64,000 bases of DNA from Plasmopara viticola (taxonomy: Eukaryota > Oomycota > Peronosporomycetes > Peronosporales > Peronosporaceae): the NCBI GenBank assembly GCA_001695595.3, contig MBPM02000022.1:248001-312000 (forward strand), read 5' to 3'. How positions within the stretch are numbered: the stretch's first letter is position 1; the number at the start of each line of letters is the position of its first letter. Under the pieces are notes generated by a model, which had not been told where the DNA came from, did no database searches, and saw nothing but the letters and a program-made list of their open reading frames with translations. Shown here piece after piece: positions 12,401-20,708 of the stretch. Made by a program: the position numbers and the translations under genes.

Positions 12401-13691
12401 CGACGGGCTGGCAAAGCTGCTCTTCATCGAGAGGCGGACAGACAATCCCACCGTCGCATGGACGCACGATGGAGCGGGACCGACGTTTGTACCGAAGGCC
12501 GTCGGTGGGTTTGATGAAAAAGTCGTACGGGCTCCAGTCACTTACCTTGCAGTCTTGCGGCGTGCACGATTGGTAGTCAACGAGAGGAGGACAGATCGCG
12601 CCGTTATAGCGAGCAGACGTGACGACGTCGCGCGTGCGCTTTCGCTGCAGTGTCTTTGCGTCGCACACGGTCCAGTCGCTCCACGCGTTGACGACACATG
12701 CCACGGGATCACACGGCGCCGTCTCGTAGAGAGCGGGACAGTCAAGGCCGCCATTCAAGGCCGCCGTACTGACCGACCGCGACCGCGACTTGGTCTCGGT
12801 GAGTGGGTTGCACGGGGCGTATGCTGTCCACGGACTCACGACGCAGTCAACACACGTCACGGATTCCTGCAAGGTCGGGCACACAGCTCCGCCGTCTTGT
12901 GCCGCCGTGAGAACCGTTCGGGTACGTGTGCGCAACTTGGTCAGTGGGTCACAACCGCCGCTCCACGACCACGGCGTCACCACACAGTCGATCGGATTGC
13001 ACGGCGCTTCTTCCAGCAATGGCGGGCAGGGATTGCCCCCGTCGGCTGGACACGTGACTTCACGCACGCGAGACTTTTTCGCGCCCAGGATCTTCCACGG
13101 GCTCCATGGACTCACAGCACAGTTGACGGGAGCACACGACGCAATCTCAAAGAGATTGGGACAGAGGGCCCCGCCGAATTGAGGCCACGTGACGACGACG
13201 CGCGTGTGACTTCGCTTGCCAAACAGGCAAAGGCTCCACGGTGTCCAGTCGCTCACGACGCAGTCGATCGGGTCGCACGGCGCCGTCTCGATCACTGCTG
13301 GACAGGCATTCCCACCGTCTTGCGGGGCGAGGAGCACGGCTCGCGTGCGCGTTTTCCGGCCACAGGAGCGGTCGCACGCCGTGTAGTCGGACCACGGTCC
13401 GACCTCGCAGTTTTGAGGCAGGCAGCGCTGCGTGTCTTCGAGTGGCGGACACGCCGCCCCGCCGTTCTTGGGCCAGAGAGTCACAATGCGGCGGCGTGTC
13501 TTGGTCGACGAGGCAGTGCAGCACGTGCTAAAGGGGCTCCACTCACTCACTTGGCAATCGATTGGCTGCTGCGTTTGATACGGGGATTGCACGATCGTGG
13601 GAAGCCAGAACGCGTCTTGGTTGGCCTGAACGCTTGGGAAAGTTGCTGCCACAAGCGCCACCGCCAGTACGGCGAGCGGGCGGGAGTTCAT
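6492..13691 (-). CDS. Vsv1: Zoospore ventral-vesicle adhesin with 47 thrombospondin type-1 repeats (Vsv1-like)
   Basis: A single uninterrupted frame of 2399 residues. Residues 1-23 form a signal peptide (MNSRPLAVLAVALVAATFPS). After about 20 residues the protein is tandem thrombospondin type-1 repeats of about 45-50 residues each, with the pattern CxVSxWSxWSxCD, then R-x-R, GGxACPxL and CxPVDC. I count 47 by hand. A short non-repetitive tail of about 35 residues follows. There is no transmembrane segment, so it is secreted. Phytophthora cinnamomi Vsv1, the adhesive released from ventral vesicles when zoospores encyst on a host, is described as an intronless gene of very similar size with 47 such repeats. 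Architecture, length and repeat number therefore support orthology. Repeats 4, 8, 9, 12 and 40 lack one or more of the standard cysteines; repeats 4, 8 and 12 also have unusual WSxWS regions. The GC content is much higher than in the flanking DNA. Confidence 0.93.
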   Translation of the reverse strand: MNSRPLAVLAVALVAATFPSVQANQDAFWLPTIVQSPYQTQQPIDCQVSEWSPFSTCCTASSTKTRRRIVTLWPKNGGAACPPLEDTQRCLPQNCEVGPWSDYTACDRSCGRKTRTRAVLLAPQDGGNACPAVIETAPCDPIDCVVSDWTPWSLCLFGKRSHTRVVVTWPQFGGALCPNLFEIASCAPVNCAVSPWSPWKILGAKKSRVREVTCPADGGNPCPPLLEEAPCNPIDCVVTPWSWSGGCDPLTKLRTRTRTVLTAAQDGGAVCPTLQESVTCVDCVVSPWTAYAPCNPLTETKSRSRSVSTAALNGGLDCPALYETAPCDPVACVVNAWSDWTVCDAKTLQRKRTRDVVTSARYNGAICPPLVDYQSCTPQDCKVSDWSPYDFFIKPTDGLRYKRRSRSIVRPCDGGIVCPPLDEEQLCQPVDCLVSRWVWDDNGAGACPPGGQRRRTRYVMTAAKDGGAACPPLEELVACGDCQVSAWSPFGACDSTTMMRKRTRSISQQPVGDGAACPVLEDTTPCEPVSCQVSEWTAWGPCSASQIRQRTRTVQTTAKYGGTECPPLVDQQNCNPIDCQVSPWGPFELRGDTKCRRRTVLRDADGGQACPPLEEIVPVKKVDCVVGEWGPFSACNIATKQRSRSRIVVTNPLDGGAACPALIEAVACAPIPCQVSNWGTWSDCSLVTGKRLRQRTVTTPCAFGGADCPDLIQEEACQPVDCKVSNWTSWSGCDAVTKTRTRRRSIISLANFGGISCPSLVEATACELADCVVSSWSPFTSCANSGNSSSNGKERRFRTVLQQPDGGAACPPLMEERNVPKVDCIVTDWSDWGVCDPTQLVRVHNRSILTPAQNGGRSCPALQGSLPCCPKRVDCKVSEWSDYSACDPASNTQRRTRNVTQIAGPNGRTCPDLQQTRSCRPSVDCQVGDWGAWGNCSSLKFLRSRTRQVVTPRCGKGAACPLLKDTQSCTPVDCQVDDWSDWSACDAKTGTKIRTRTVLKAPDGGKRCPTLSDTKPCKLDVDCQVSCWGDYTACDEATWTRTKTRSIVVQPKGNGKACPALTTADACPPRDCKVNGWSLFGDCDASGNRKRTRTIATSPRGGGKACPPLEETTQCAAVNCGVSAWGLYGDCDPVTGLQARNRTIRVQPANNGTACPPLTQTRSCQKCVVTDWSDWSVCTVDTATRSRTRDVVQQPPPPSTCGNSDDDALVATLVCPVLKEEQPCEAINCTVSDWSGWSDCDPDTYVQTRNRTVFQPAVRGGTACPELTDTLVCPPVDCLLGNWSDWSICGLTDATSKRSRDVLVPAAFGGAECPWQVESVDCPSIDCVLTDWTDWSECTDYTPTQTRERSIVQDAVRGGAACDVTAQSRACPPVNCEVGPWGSWQGCDAKTGTKARLRLVTRVPQRNGTACDALQDLAPCDPVDCVVDKDWGDWGACDRTCGKRYKQRSVVQQPLYGGAACPALVSEAPCEPVNCAVSAWSDWSECNAVTGLRKQTRTVTQEPLYGGLACPALIQEKKCDPVSCTVSEWSAWTSCDTDDPQQHRSRNVTQKPLYDGTPCPDLSQDVTCPPINCEVGPWSDYGSCDATTGLRTRTRSATQIMRHGGAECPALSGTIACDPVDCKVGDWSDYGACDAVTFKKTKSRAITTKPLYGGAACPDLTNDLLCDPIHCVVSPWDPWDPCDAATQTKTHRRAVTTQPKYGGAACPALKEAAPCDPVNCVMGAWSDWSLCKADGSDKSSVRTRSVVQPALYGGTSCGATREEVPCGAINCIVSEWSAWSTCDASCGKKTRKRSVTQRAQYGGAACPALEDIVGCDPVNCAVGEWDATWSLCDPISGLRKLTRPVLQPALYGGRACPETIQTKACDPVDCTVNEWDDWGACDATTGKKSRVRTVKQGDLYGGCKCPDLTQTAPCDPVPCKLGPFSDWTLCTDADATTSRTRQITQTALYGGTACAAQTETAACPPVDCVLDAWGPWSDYNPVTGVRTRVRKVLQPAVRGGVACDVTTGSETATPINCQVGDWSGYGPCNDVAGVKTRSRLMTVASLYGGLPCPDLLQNATCDPVNCIVSDWSAWGLCDASTGMKARRRDILQPDKYGGATCPDTTDAGPCDRVDCVMNDYGPWSTCDPVTGSKTRKRTVKVTPLYGGSACPGTTEQGFCDPVDCKLSDWSAFGACNASTGLKTRTRTVTMSPLYGGAACASLNDTTPCDPINCQVGTWTAWSACNPTTLQSIRSRKVTVEPMNGGLECPCLTETSACKVPKAVNCTVSAWSDWSKCASKTGTRSRTRKVVTAAVNGGAACPALSETASCTGLTCTMGPWSNWTTGCDSYGLQTRTRSLVDDPYTTGVSTCPPVLETRECVYSNSTNDYSPPSSAYKLLGNDMQGLEAQAFEGHTQALYV

Positions 13692-13766
13692 TGCACGGGA
13701 ACGAGACGGGAGACTTGACGAGCAAAGACGAGAGAGCGTCGAATGCCGACGTTGGCTGGACGAGGT

Positions 13767-13782
13767 CTTTTGAAGAATGGCA
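13767..13782 (-). promoter_or_regulatory. Possible Inr-like core promoter of the adhesin gene
   Basis: On the minus strand the sequence TGCCATTCTTCAAAAG fits the CATTYYNCAW core of the oomycete initiator, with mismatches at both ends. It would give a leader of roughly 85 nt before the ATG at 13691. Confidence 0.4.
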
Positions 13783-16334
13783 GGATACTTTATTGCATGT
13801 CATCTTTGCCCGCCCCGATCTTTGGCCTTGTATCTTTGCTGCTCAAAGGGTCCCGAGAAGATTTCCGACGACGCTCGACAGAATTTTGGCGGCGAGAAAT
13901 CTTTTGGAGGACGACGACCAGTCGCGGACGAAAGGTTGCGATCTTTGCCGATGATAGGCAAGAGTGCGTGTCAAACTTGAAGGTAAGGGATGTCAGAGTG
14001 GTTGTAGAAGTCGCGACACCCTGTTAAATCGAATGGGATTCTGATAATGTATATTATTGCATACTAGGGGAGTTGGAGGGGAGACCTCTGTGCAGTTGGG
14101 AAAAAGTATTGCGTGGTGTGTGCAGCAAGGGCTGATTGAGTTACCTGGATCGAAGTGGTTACGTACCTGTTGATGCGCGGGGATCGTGTGTTGTTTAAAG
14201 CTACACGTCTTCCATGCAGTACGTTCTTCGTGCGTGATTTGTGGCGATACTCTATAATATGGTTAAATTATTTTGGCATTTTCGTCACGGCATGATATAA
14301 AGACATGGTGATGCATCAACACACGAGCTGTTACCGTCAGAATCTAGCTCAACATTATTTTATGTCTGGATCATTCAATACCAAATAGCAGTGCGTCATC
14401 GCTGATATAAGAGACGAGTTTAGTTAACTTCTTCATTAAGACTTAAGATGCTGCACCGTTAGTGATTAGTGATATAAAAAGTGACAGATAGAGTAGTTTT
14501 GCCAAATAGCTGCGGAAGAGTGGAGGGTTCTACCAGAGCCTTTATTATGAGAGGCTCTTAAGTGGGTGACCCACTTCTGCCATGATGCAGACGCAGCCTT
14601 TGCTGTAGACTCGTGCTTTGGAGAGGAAACTAGTGGTGGTGCAGAGGTAGCGGAGAATCTTTTTAAAAGATTGGTTGAGTCAACAATATATGACCGAATC
14701 GACCAATGCCTTTTTTGTCGGTCGCTTGGCCACCGCAATGATCGACTTGATCTTTCATTTAATGAATGGTCTATAGGAGTTAGGAAATATACAGTCTATC
14801 TTTATCCAATGTTACAAGTCTCTGTGGGAAGGAATTTATAAGTCGTTACATGAGGCTAAGCTTTTGTGGCTTGAGATAGCTATCTGTAAATTTGCTCGAA
14901 TATTGAAGCTGATGACAATGCTGCTCAATCTGCCCCATTACTCAAGAGAACGATCTAGAAGTGTAAGACTTGTCTTCAGTCTTATGGGTCATATCGAAGG
15001 CTTAGCTTATAGCTCACAGGGCCTGTTCATACGACAACGACTACCAAAGGGGTGGAACTAACGACAACAGCTCTCGGTCGACTTTTTGAATGGTTTGAGT
15101 GGCTGTAATTTGGGCAAAGGGCTATTTGCTTCGTACCCATGGGAAACGCCATCCCTTGAGGTCGACTCGCTCTCTGGACAGCGTTTTCAACGAAAAAGAG
15201 GACAGCTATGCCTCCAAGCAGTATGACTATCTGTATTGCGCGCCGCGAGGACTCTCCTAAGACCATGCGTGTACATAAGAAGTTAGTTAAGAAAAGTCAT
15301 TGTTCCAGTATAACCTTACAGCGGTTGCACATATACTTTGAGTCCCGTATCGGATGTTTTAAGAAAGGATTCCACGTAGAGCTGTCAGAAGTCATATAAA
15401 CAAGAGCAATGTAAGAGAGCCCCGGTTTCTTCAACACTGTCACCACCACGATTTGATTAAGAAGCCTATTTTGGGATCGTGTGAGCTTTTAAGGTGGTCC
15501 ATGCCAAACCCAGCCGCTTCTAAAGTGGCAAATTACGTCAAGTACAGTATCCTCACTTGCTATGTACATCGTTGAGATCACCCGGATTCGGCATATTGCC
15601 AAGCTAGGCGTTGGGAGCGTACAAATGCGAATGCATTCGCACAAATATCCATTTCAAGGAAGGATGTGCTGTCAAAAAGATTGTACGATGCACATTGCAT
15701 AACGCGTTAGATACTGTAGGCGAATAATATCTAATTCGAATAATGGACTCCATCATACGCAGTGCGCTTGGCTGTATACTACGACAGTGAGCAGTGACGA
15801 CACAACAGCTTTCGCGATGTTAGAACGGCTGGACACTAAATTGTCTCGACGTTTACAAATATTAGCCTAAACACGCTTTGACGTTGTAAGCGTTCATGGC
15901 CATTTTGATAGCAATCATTGGCTCCAAAAGCCTAAAAGAGCTCTCTGGGCAAGTTTTTGAAGTCGTGAGGACAGTTTTAATCTATGCCAACATTGACAGT
16001 GCGTCTTTGCGACAAAGAAGCCAAATGTTCTGGCTGAATTTTAAACAGCCTGCGCCACGTTTTCAAAGGATCGATAGAATGAACCAATCAATTATCCGCG
16101 CAAAAACATTGCTAGCTATATGGGTCTTGCCAAGCCTCTGTCGAGCTTTAAGAAAAAGGCCTTAAAAGAGCTAGCACTACGATGCCTTGATAATACCGAG
16201 AAAAGCGTCTGGCATGAACTTGATTGATAGTACCGGCGAGACAAAGCCAATCGCGATGCCGGCGCATATGAATTCGGTTGCGCGTCACTACAGCTGAATG
16301 ATAGCAACGAGGAATGAGTCATTTTCTATTAGTC
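13783..16334. other. Intergenic DNA with no supported gene
   Basis: The first few hundred bases are the upstream region of the adhesin gene. The short frames at 14566-14841 (+), 15027-15266 (-, with one hydrophobic stretch) and 15896-16165 (+) have no recognisable family, and I do not call them. Confidence 0.4.
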
Positions 16335-16339
16335 CAGCC
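16335..16339. repeat. Target-site duplication (left) of copia element 1
   Basis: CAGCC lies directly outside the left LTR and is repeated directly outside the right LTR at 20704-20708. Five bases is the usual Ty1/copia duplication. The following A is also shared, so the boundary is uncertain by one base. Confidence 0.8.
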
Positions 16340-16484
16340 AATTGAAAAAGTTACCTGGGCTAGGCTTAGCAAATTGCAAAAGTGAATATATTTATAAGTG
16401 TTAACGTTAAGTAGTCATCAACTGATTGCAGATACCGGTACTTATCGATATGTAGTTGCTGATCGAGGCGTCGATTCTCCAACA
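16340..16484 (-). repeat. 3' LTR of copia element 1
   Basis: About 145 bp, ending (plus strand) in TTCTCCAACA, so on the element strand it begins TGTTGG. It matches 20559-20703 at about 90 percent. It is preceded on the element strand by a purine-rich tract. Confidence 0.9.
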
Positions 16485-17664
16485 CTCCCACTCGACTCGT
16501 CAGCACTTGGCGACTTGATGCCCAACTTGTTCCGGAGATTCTGAAACTGCACAGCGCTGATTGGCTTGGTCATCATGTCGGCCATCATGTCTTTTGTTGA
16601 GCAATACTGCAACCCCACTTGGCCATCTTCTACCTTTTCACGAACAAAATGATAACGAATGTCGATGTGCTTGGTGCGCTTGTGGAATTCCGGGTTCTTG
16701 GCCAATGCAATGGAGCCTTGATTGTCCTCGTAAACTGTAACCGCTTCATCAGTTGTCAGCTCACCCAATTCGCACAGAAAAGCCTATAGCCATATAGCCT
16801 CTTGTGTTGCCTCCGACAACGCCATGTATTCAGCTTCAGTAGATGACAACGCCACCGTACGCTGCTTCTTGCTTCTCCAGCTGATGCATCCGCCGTTCAT
16901 CATAAACGCATAGCCGCTCGTGCTTCTTCTTGTTGCAATATCTCCAGCCCAATCTGCATCCGTGAAACCTCGAAGTCCATCATCGCAGCCCGGTTGGAAT
17001 TCAATACCATGTGTCCTTGTCCCTTAAATGTACCTGAAGACCCGCTTGAGCTCTTGCCAATGAGTAGGACATGGATCTGCCGCAAATTGGCTGAGTACTC
17101 CCACTGCTGCCGCGAGGTCTGGTCGAGTACATACCATGAGATACATAATGCACCCTACTGCATTTCGATAGGGGACTCCAGCCATGGTCACGTCGTGCTT
17201 ACAACCGTCTTCACACATATTCTTGTCAGTTTGAGGCCCGGATCTTGAGGTGTCTTGACCGGGTTACTGGCATCCAGCTTAAATTTGTGCAAAATGTCAC
17301 TTGCAAACTTATTCTGTCGTATCGAAATAGCTCCACTTGTCTTGTCTTGCTCAATTTCAATTCCGAGGAAAAACTTGAGCTGGCCCATATCAGTCATCTC
17401 GAATCGATTACTTAATGCTTGCTTGGTATCTTGAAGAATCTTGACACTGCTGCTTGCGAGCTCTAAGTCATCAACGTAAAGATCCACAAAGATCATTGCT
17501 TGGTCGTTTTGCATCAAGTAAATGCAGTGGTCTGACTCACACTTCCTGAACCCAAGCTTAAGTATGAACTCGTCGATGGTCTTGTTCCACATGCGAGGTG
17601 ACTGTTTTAGGCCGTATGGTGACCGCTTGAGCTTGCAAACAAAATCAGGGTGCTCTTGATTCAC
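16442..17664 (-). pseudogene. Copia element 1: reverse transcriptase C-terminal part and RNase H, broken
   Basis: Read on the minus strand, this carries the second half of the reverse transcriptase, including the LYVDDLELAS catalytic strand near 17480 and the FFLGIEIEQD string after it. The RNase H domain follows, ending in TKHIDIRYHFVREKV near 16620-16670. Frame changes occur near 17200 and between 17024 and 16768. It is separated from the upstream transcriptase part by an in-frame TAG at about 17678. This is the standard C-terminal end of a copia Pol. Confidence 0.9.
16485..16498 (-). other. Polypurine tract of copia element 1
   Basis: On the element strand the bases immediately before the 3' LTR read GAGTCGAGTGGGAG. 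This is a typical copia polypurine primer for plus-strand DNA synthesis and fixes the LTR boundary at TGTTGG. Confidence 0.75.
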
Positions 17665-17679
17665 AAAGCCGTCCGGTTG

Positions 17680-18639
17680 CTACATGTATATGTCTTCATC
17701 CAACGGTCCGTTAAGGAACGCTGTCTTGACGTCCATTTGATGCTGTGTAAGGCTGTATTTGGCAGCAAGACTAAGCAGGATCCGAATCGATGTAAACTTC
17801 GCCACCGGTGCAAACGTTTCATCATAGTCAATGCCGTACTTCTGTGAGAAGTCTTTAGCAACAAGACGAGCCTTGAACCTTTCAACGTCTCCGTCTTGAT
17901 TCTCTTTCACACGAAAAATCCATCTACATCCAATCGCCTTGCGTCCTTTTGACAATGGCACAATCTCCCAAGTTTGATTCTTATGCAGGGACTTATCCTC
18001 CGAGTCACAGGCTTCCTTCCACTTTACAGCGTCACTGAATTCCATAGCCGACTTGAATGAAGTCGGCATTTCTCCCACTGAATCAATGACGTAAGCCGCC
18101 TCATCATTGAAGCAGTCTTGTGCTGTTGCCGACATCTGTTCAAGTCCACGACCTTTGCTGAAGGTTGTATGCCGCTTTATTCTTGAAATTTCTGTTGCTT
18201 TCTCGAGCGATTCATTTCGTTGGTGACATTTCCTGCCCACCTCAATGTCAACATCGGAAGAAGTTGCCTCTTCTTCTTGTGATTCTTCATCAGTTTCTTC
18301 GACATCTTCGATGATGACCTCTTCATTGCAGTAAACACGCTTCCCAGTATCAAAGACCATTTCCATAAACTTGGCATCGCGACTGACTAGCACACGACGA
18401 GTTTGTAGTTCCTCAAAACAATACGCTTTTTCATGCTCGGAATAACCGATAAAGCGGCAGCGTACCGACCTTGCATCAAGTTTGGTGCGTTTTTCTTTGG
18501 GAACCGTGACGAATGCGTGGCAACCAAACACCTTAAGGTTTGCCAGCAATGGCTTTTTACCGGTCCAAATTTGGTGAGGTGACTTGTCGTGAGAAACAGC
18601 GCGTGTAGGACAACGATTTCGTAAGAATGATGCGGTCAT
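17680..18639 (-). pseudogene. Copia element 1: integrase C-terminal region and reverse transcriptase N-terminal half
   Basis: A 319-residue open stretch. It starts in the end of the integrase (SPHQIWTGKKP, then NLKVFGCHAF, the GKKP and CHAF signatures after the catalytic core). It passes through an acidic linker and enters the reverse transcriptase (GCRWIFRVKENQDGDVERFK, ARLVAKDFSQKYGIDYDETF, MDVKTAFLNGPLDEDIYM). It stops at a single TAG, after which the homology resumes in the same frame at 17664, so one nonsense change separates the two halves. Confidence 0.92.
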
Positions 18640-18737
18640 TACTGCTTCGCCTCAGTAAACCTTTGGTAATCCAGCGTGTTCCATCATGCAACTCGCGCAC
18701 TCAACCAACGTTCGGTTCACGCACTCAGCCACTCCAT

Positions 18738-19823
18738 TCAGCTGTGGTGTGTACGGCGGGGTGAACTTTGAGCGATTCCCCGGTCACTGCAAAACTTGGC
18801 CATTCTGTGCGATGTATATTCTGCACCATTGTCACTGCGAAGCGACTTTACTCGATATCCGGTCTGCGTTTTAGCAAGCGCGACATATTCAGCAAACTTG
18901 AAAGCAACTCCGGATTTGTTGCGCAGCAAGTATACCGTGCGAAAGTGTGACTTGTCGTCAATAATTGTGACGAAATATCGCTTTCCACTAAAAGTAGGCG
19001 CCCGCATAGGGCCACAAACATCATTGTGGATGACCTCCAGCACTTGTTTCGCACGGTAGGTGATGACTTGATGTAGCTTGTACGCGTTTGTTTGCCAAGC
19101 GAACATCCGTCACACGCCTTCCACTGCTTAACAGACGCAATGTTAATACCAGTTCCATAGATTTCTTAACAATGGCATCCAAACCACTAAAGCCAATGTG
19201 ACCAAGTCGAAGGTGCCAGGGGTACGAATTGGTGTCCCCATGGCATCCCATCGAAGTTGTCACATTCGCCGTCTCAGCTGGAATTGGTGTCATGCAGAGC
19301 TTGAACAAACCCTTTCCTTTGCGAGCACCAAGCTGCCATCGCAAACCGCATTTGCAAAGCAACCATCTCGCTCAAAGGTAACTGGTCCGACATCCTTCGC
19401 AAAACGGCCCACTGAAAACAAATTTCGCAGTAGTTTCGGAATGTGCCACACACTTGTAAGTACACCTTTCTTGATTCCACGTGGTGTTTGCGTTGACATA
19501 ACTATGTCACCCGTTCCAATCGCTTGAACAATACCGTCATCAGCAAGGTGTACGTTTACCGGAGACATGACCTTGTAGTTGATCATATACTCTTTCGAGT
19601 ACGGCATATACTGAGTTGCACCCGAGTCTACCAGCCAAAAAAACACTGCTTGACTTGGTAGCACTTGTGTCACCACCCACCGAAAATAGAAGGTCGCTAG
19701 AAACATCTTCAACTTGTGCGACATTCGCACGCTGTGGCCTTTGCCGCTCCGCTTTATCACGAATTCGCGCGGGACACTTGGCAATCCAATGACCTTGTTC
19801 CCCACAGTAATGGCAAGATCCAC
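18738..19823 (-). pseudogene. Copia element 1: protease and integrase core, frameshifted
   Basis: The protease motif WLVDSGATQYM lies near 19630 and is followed by the retroviral-type protease fold. The integrase zinc-binding N-terminus (HLRLGHIGFSGLD) lies near 19190. The catalytic core carries the first aspartate (VIHNDVCGP) near 19020 and the SDNGAEYTS second motif near 18825. Frames shift at about 19300 and again near 19100, so no continuous Pol can be made. Confidence 0.9.
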
Positions 19824-20554
19824 TTATCTTTGCCTGCACAAGACGTCCTTTGCGCTTGTTGTTATCATTAGCCATGAACGCTTGCCCTTGGTTGTGCGCG
19901 GCTCCATCGATGCCGCCACCCTGTTTCTTGCGCTTCATGTCTTCATGTAGTACCCGAGACGTCACGAGGTCCCACGTCAATGAATTTAGCACGTGACTCT
20001 AGTGCCGTGATGAGAAATTGGTACGATACACTCAAACTACTCAGAAGCGTGATAATCAAGTCGTCCTCGCTAACCGGAGCCCCGATCGCATCAAGCTGCT
20101 CCGCTAATGTCTTTAACTTGTTAATGTGCTTAAGCACATCATCACCTTCATCCATTGTTGCTGTCAGGAAACGTCGACGAAGATAGAGTCGATTGGTGAG
20201 GCTATTCTTCTCGAAATGTCCTTCGAGCCTTGACCATGCAACATGCGCGCCAGTCGCAGAACGAACCAGTGGCAGCTGCGAATCTTCCATCGCGAGACAG
20301 ATGATCGCAAGCGCCTTGCGTGACTTCCTCTTATACGTTCCTTGGTCCAGCGAAGTGACGCATTGCTCCAACTTAATCTCGCCACTTGCCACGTCTGACG
20401 GATCTTTTATCTCCAACACCATCTGCATCTTGAAATTCCAGTTGTGGAAGTTGGTGCCGTCGAACTTGTTAATCCGGCTTGGCGTAGACGCGTCCATGGT
20501 GGCGAAGGCAGAGTCAGGGGGCGGGAAGGCAGAGTCGGCGGGGCTTGGGCTCAT
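19540..20554 (-). pseudogene. Copia element 1: Gag with zinc knuckle, frameshifted
   Basis: Gag begins at the ATG at 20554 (MSPSPADSAF), which lies inside the primer-binding site. It contains the typical copia capsid strings INKFDGTNFHNWNFKMQMVL, DDVLKHINKLKTLAEQL and DDLIITLLSSL. A frameshift near 19980 separates this from the nucleocapsid part, where the zinc knuckle CHYCGEQGHWIAKCP (CX2CX4HX4C) stands near 19800. The ORF caller extends the frame to a TTG at 20560; the ATG is the natural start. Confidence 0.92.
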
Positions 20555-20559
20555 AACCA
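20547..20559 (-). promoter_or_regulatory. Primer-binding site of copia element 1, overlapping the gag ATG
   Basis: Immediately inside the 5' LTR the element strand reads TGGTTATGAGCCC. The complement GGGCTCATAACCA matches the anticodon stem-loop of a methionine tRNA (loop CTCATAA). Priming from a cleaved half of initiator tRNA-Met is the mechanism known for Drosophila copia. The ATG inside this site is the gag start codon. Confidence 0.65.
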
Positions 20560-20703
20560 ATTGAAAAAGTTACTTGGGCACTAGTTAGCAAGTTGCAAAT
20601 GTGAATATATTTATAAGTAATAACTTTAAGTAGTCATCAACTGATTGCAGATACCGGTATTTACCGATATGTAGTTGCTGATCGAGGTGTCGATTCTCCA
20701 ATA
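20559..20703 (-). repeat. 5' LTR of copia element 1
   Basis: About 145 bp. It matches 16340-16484 at about 90 percent. Its first bases on the element strand are TATTGG where the other LTR has TGTTGG, so the canonical TG terminus has mutated. Confidence 0.9.
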
Positions 20704-20708
20704 CAGCC
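20704..20708. repeat. Target-site duplication (right) of copia element 1
   Basis: CAGCC, identical to 16335-16339 outside the other end. Confidence 0.8.

Larger units (their letters stand above)
16340..20703 (-). mobile_element. Ty1/copia LTR retrotransposon, full length but inactivated (element 1)
   Basis: A 4.36-kb element with about 145-bp LTRs at both ends, a 5-bp CAGCC target duplication, a primer-binding site, a polypurine tract and all expected domains in copia order on the minus strand: Gag with zinc knuckle, protease, integrase, reverse transcriptase, RNase H. The two LTRs differ at about 15 of 145 positions by my count, including a cluster of changes, so the insertion is old. The coding region is broken by several frameshifts and stop codons. 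Confidence 0.95.

Noticed and set aside
11670..13718. A 682-codon plus-strand frame opposite the adhesin gene
   Set aside because: It is an antisense shadow of the GC-rich repeat array. It has repetitive Arg/His-rich composition and no family, and the minus-strand frame is the real gene.
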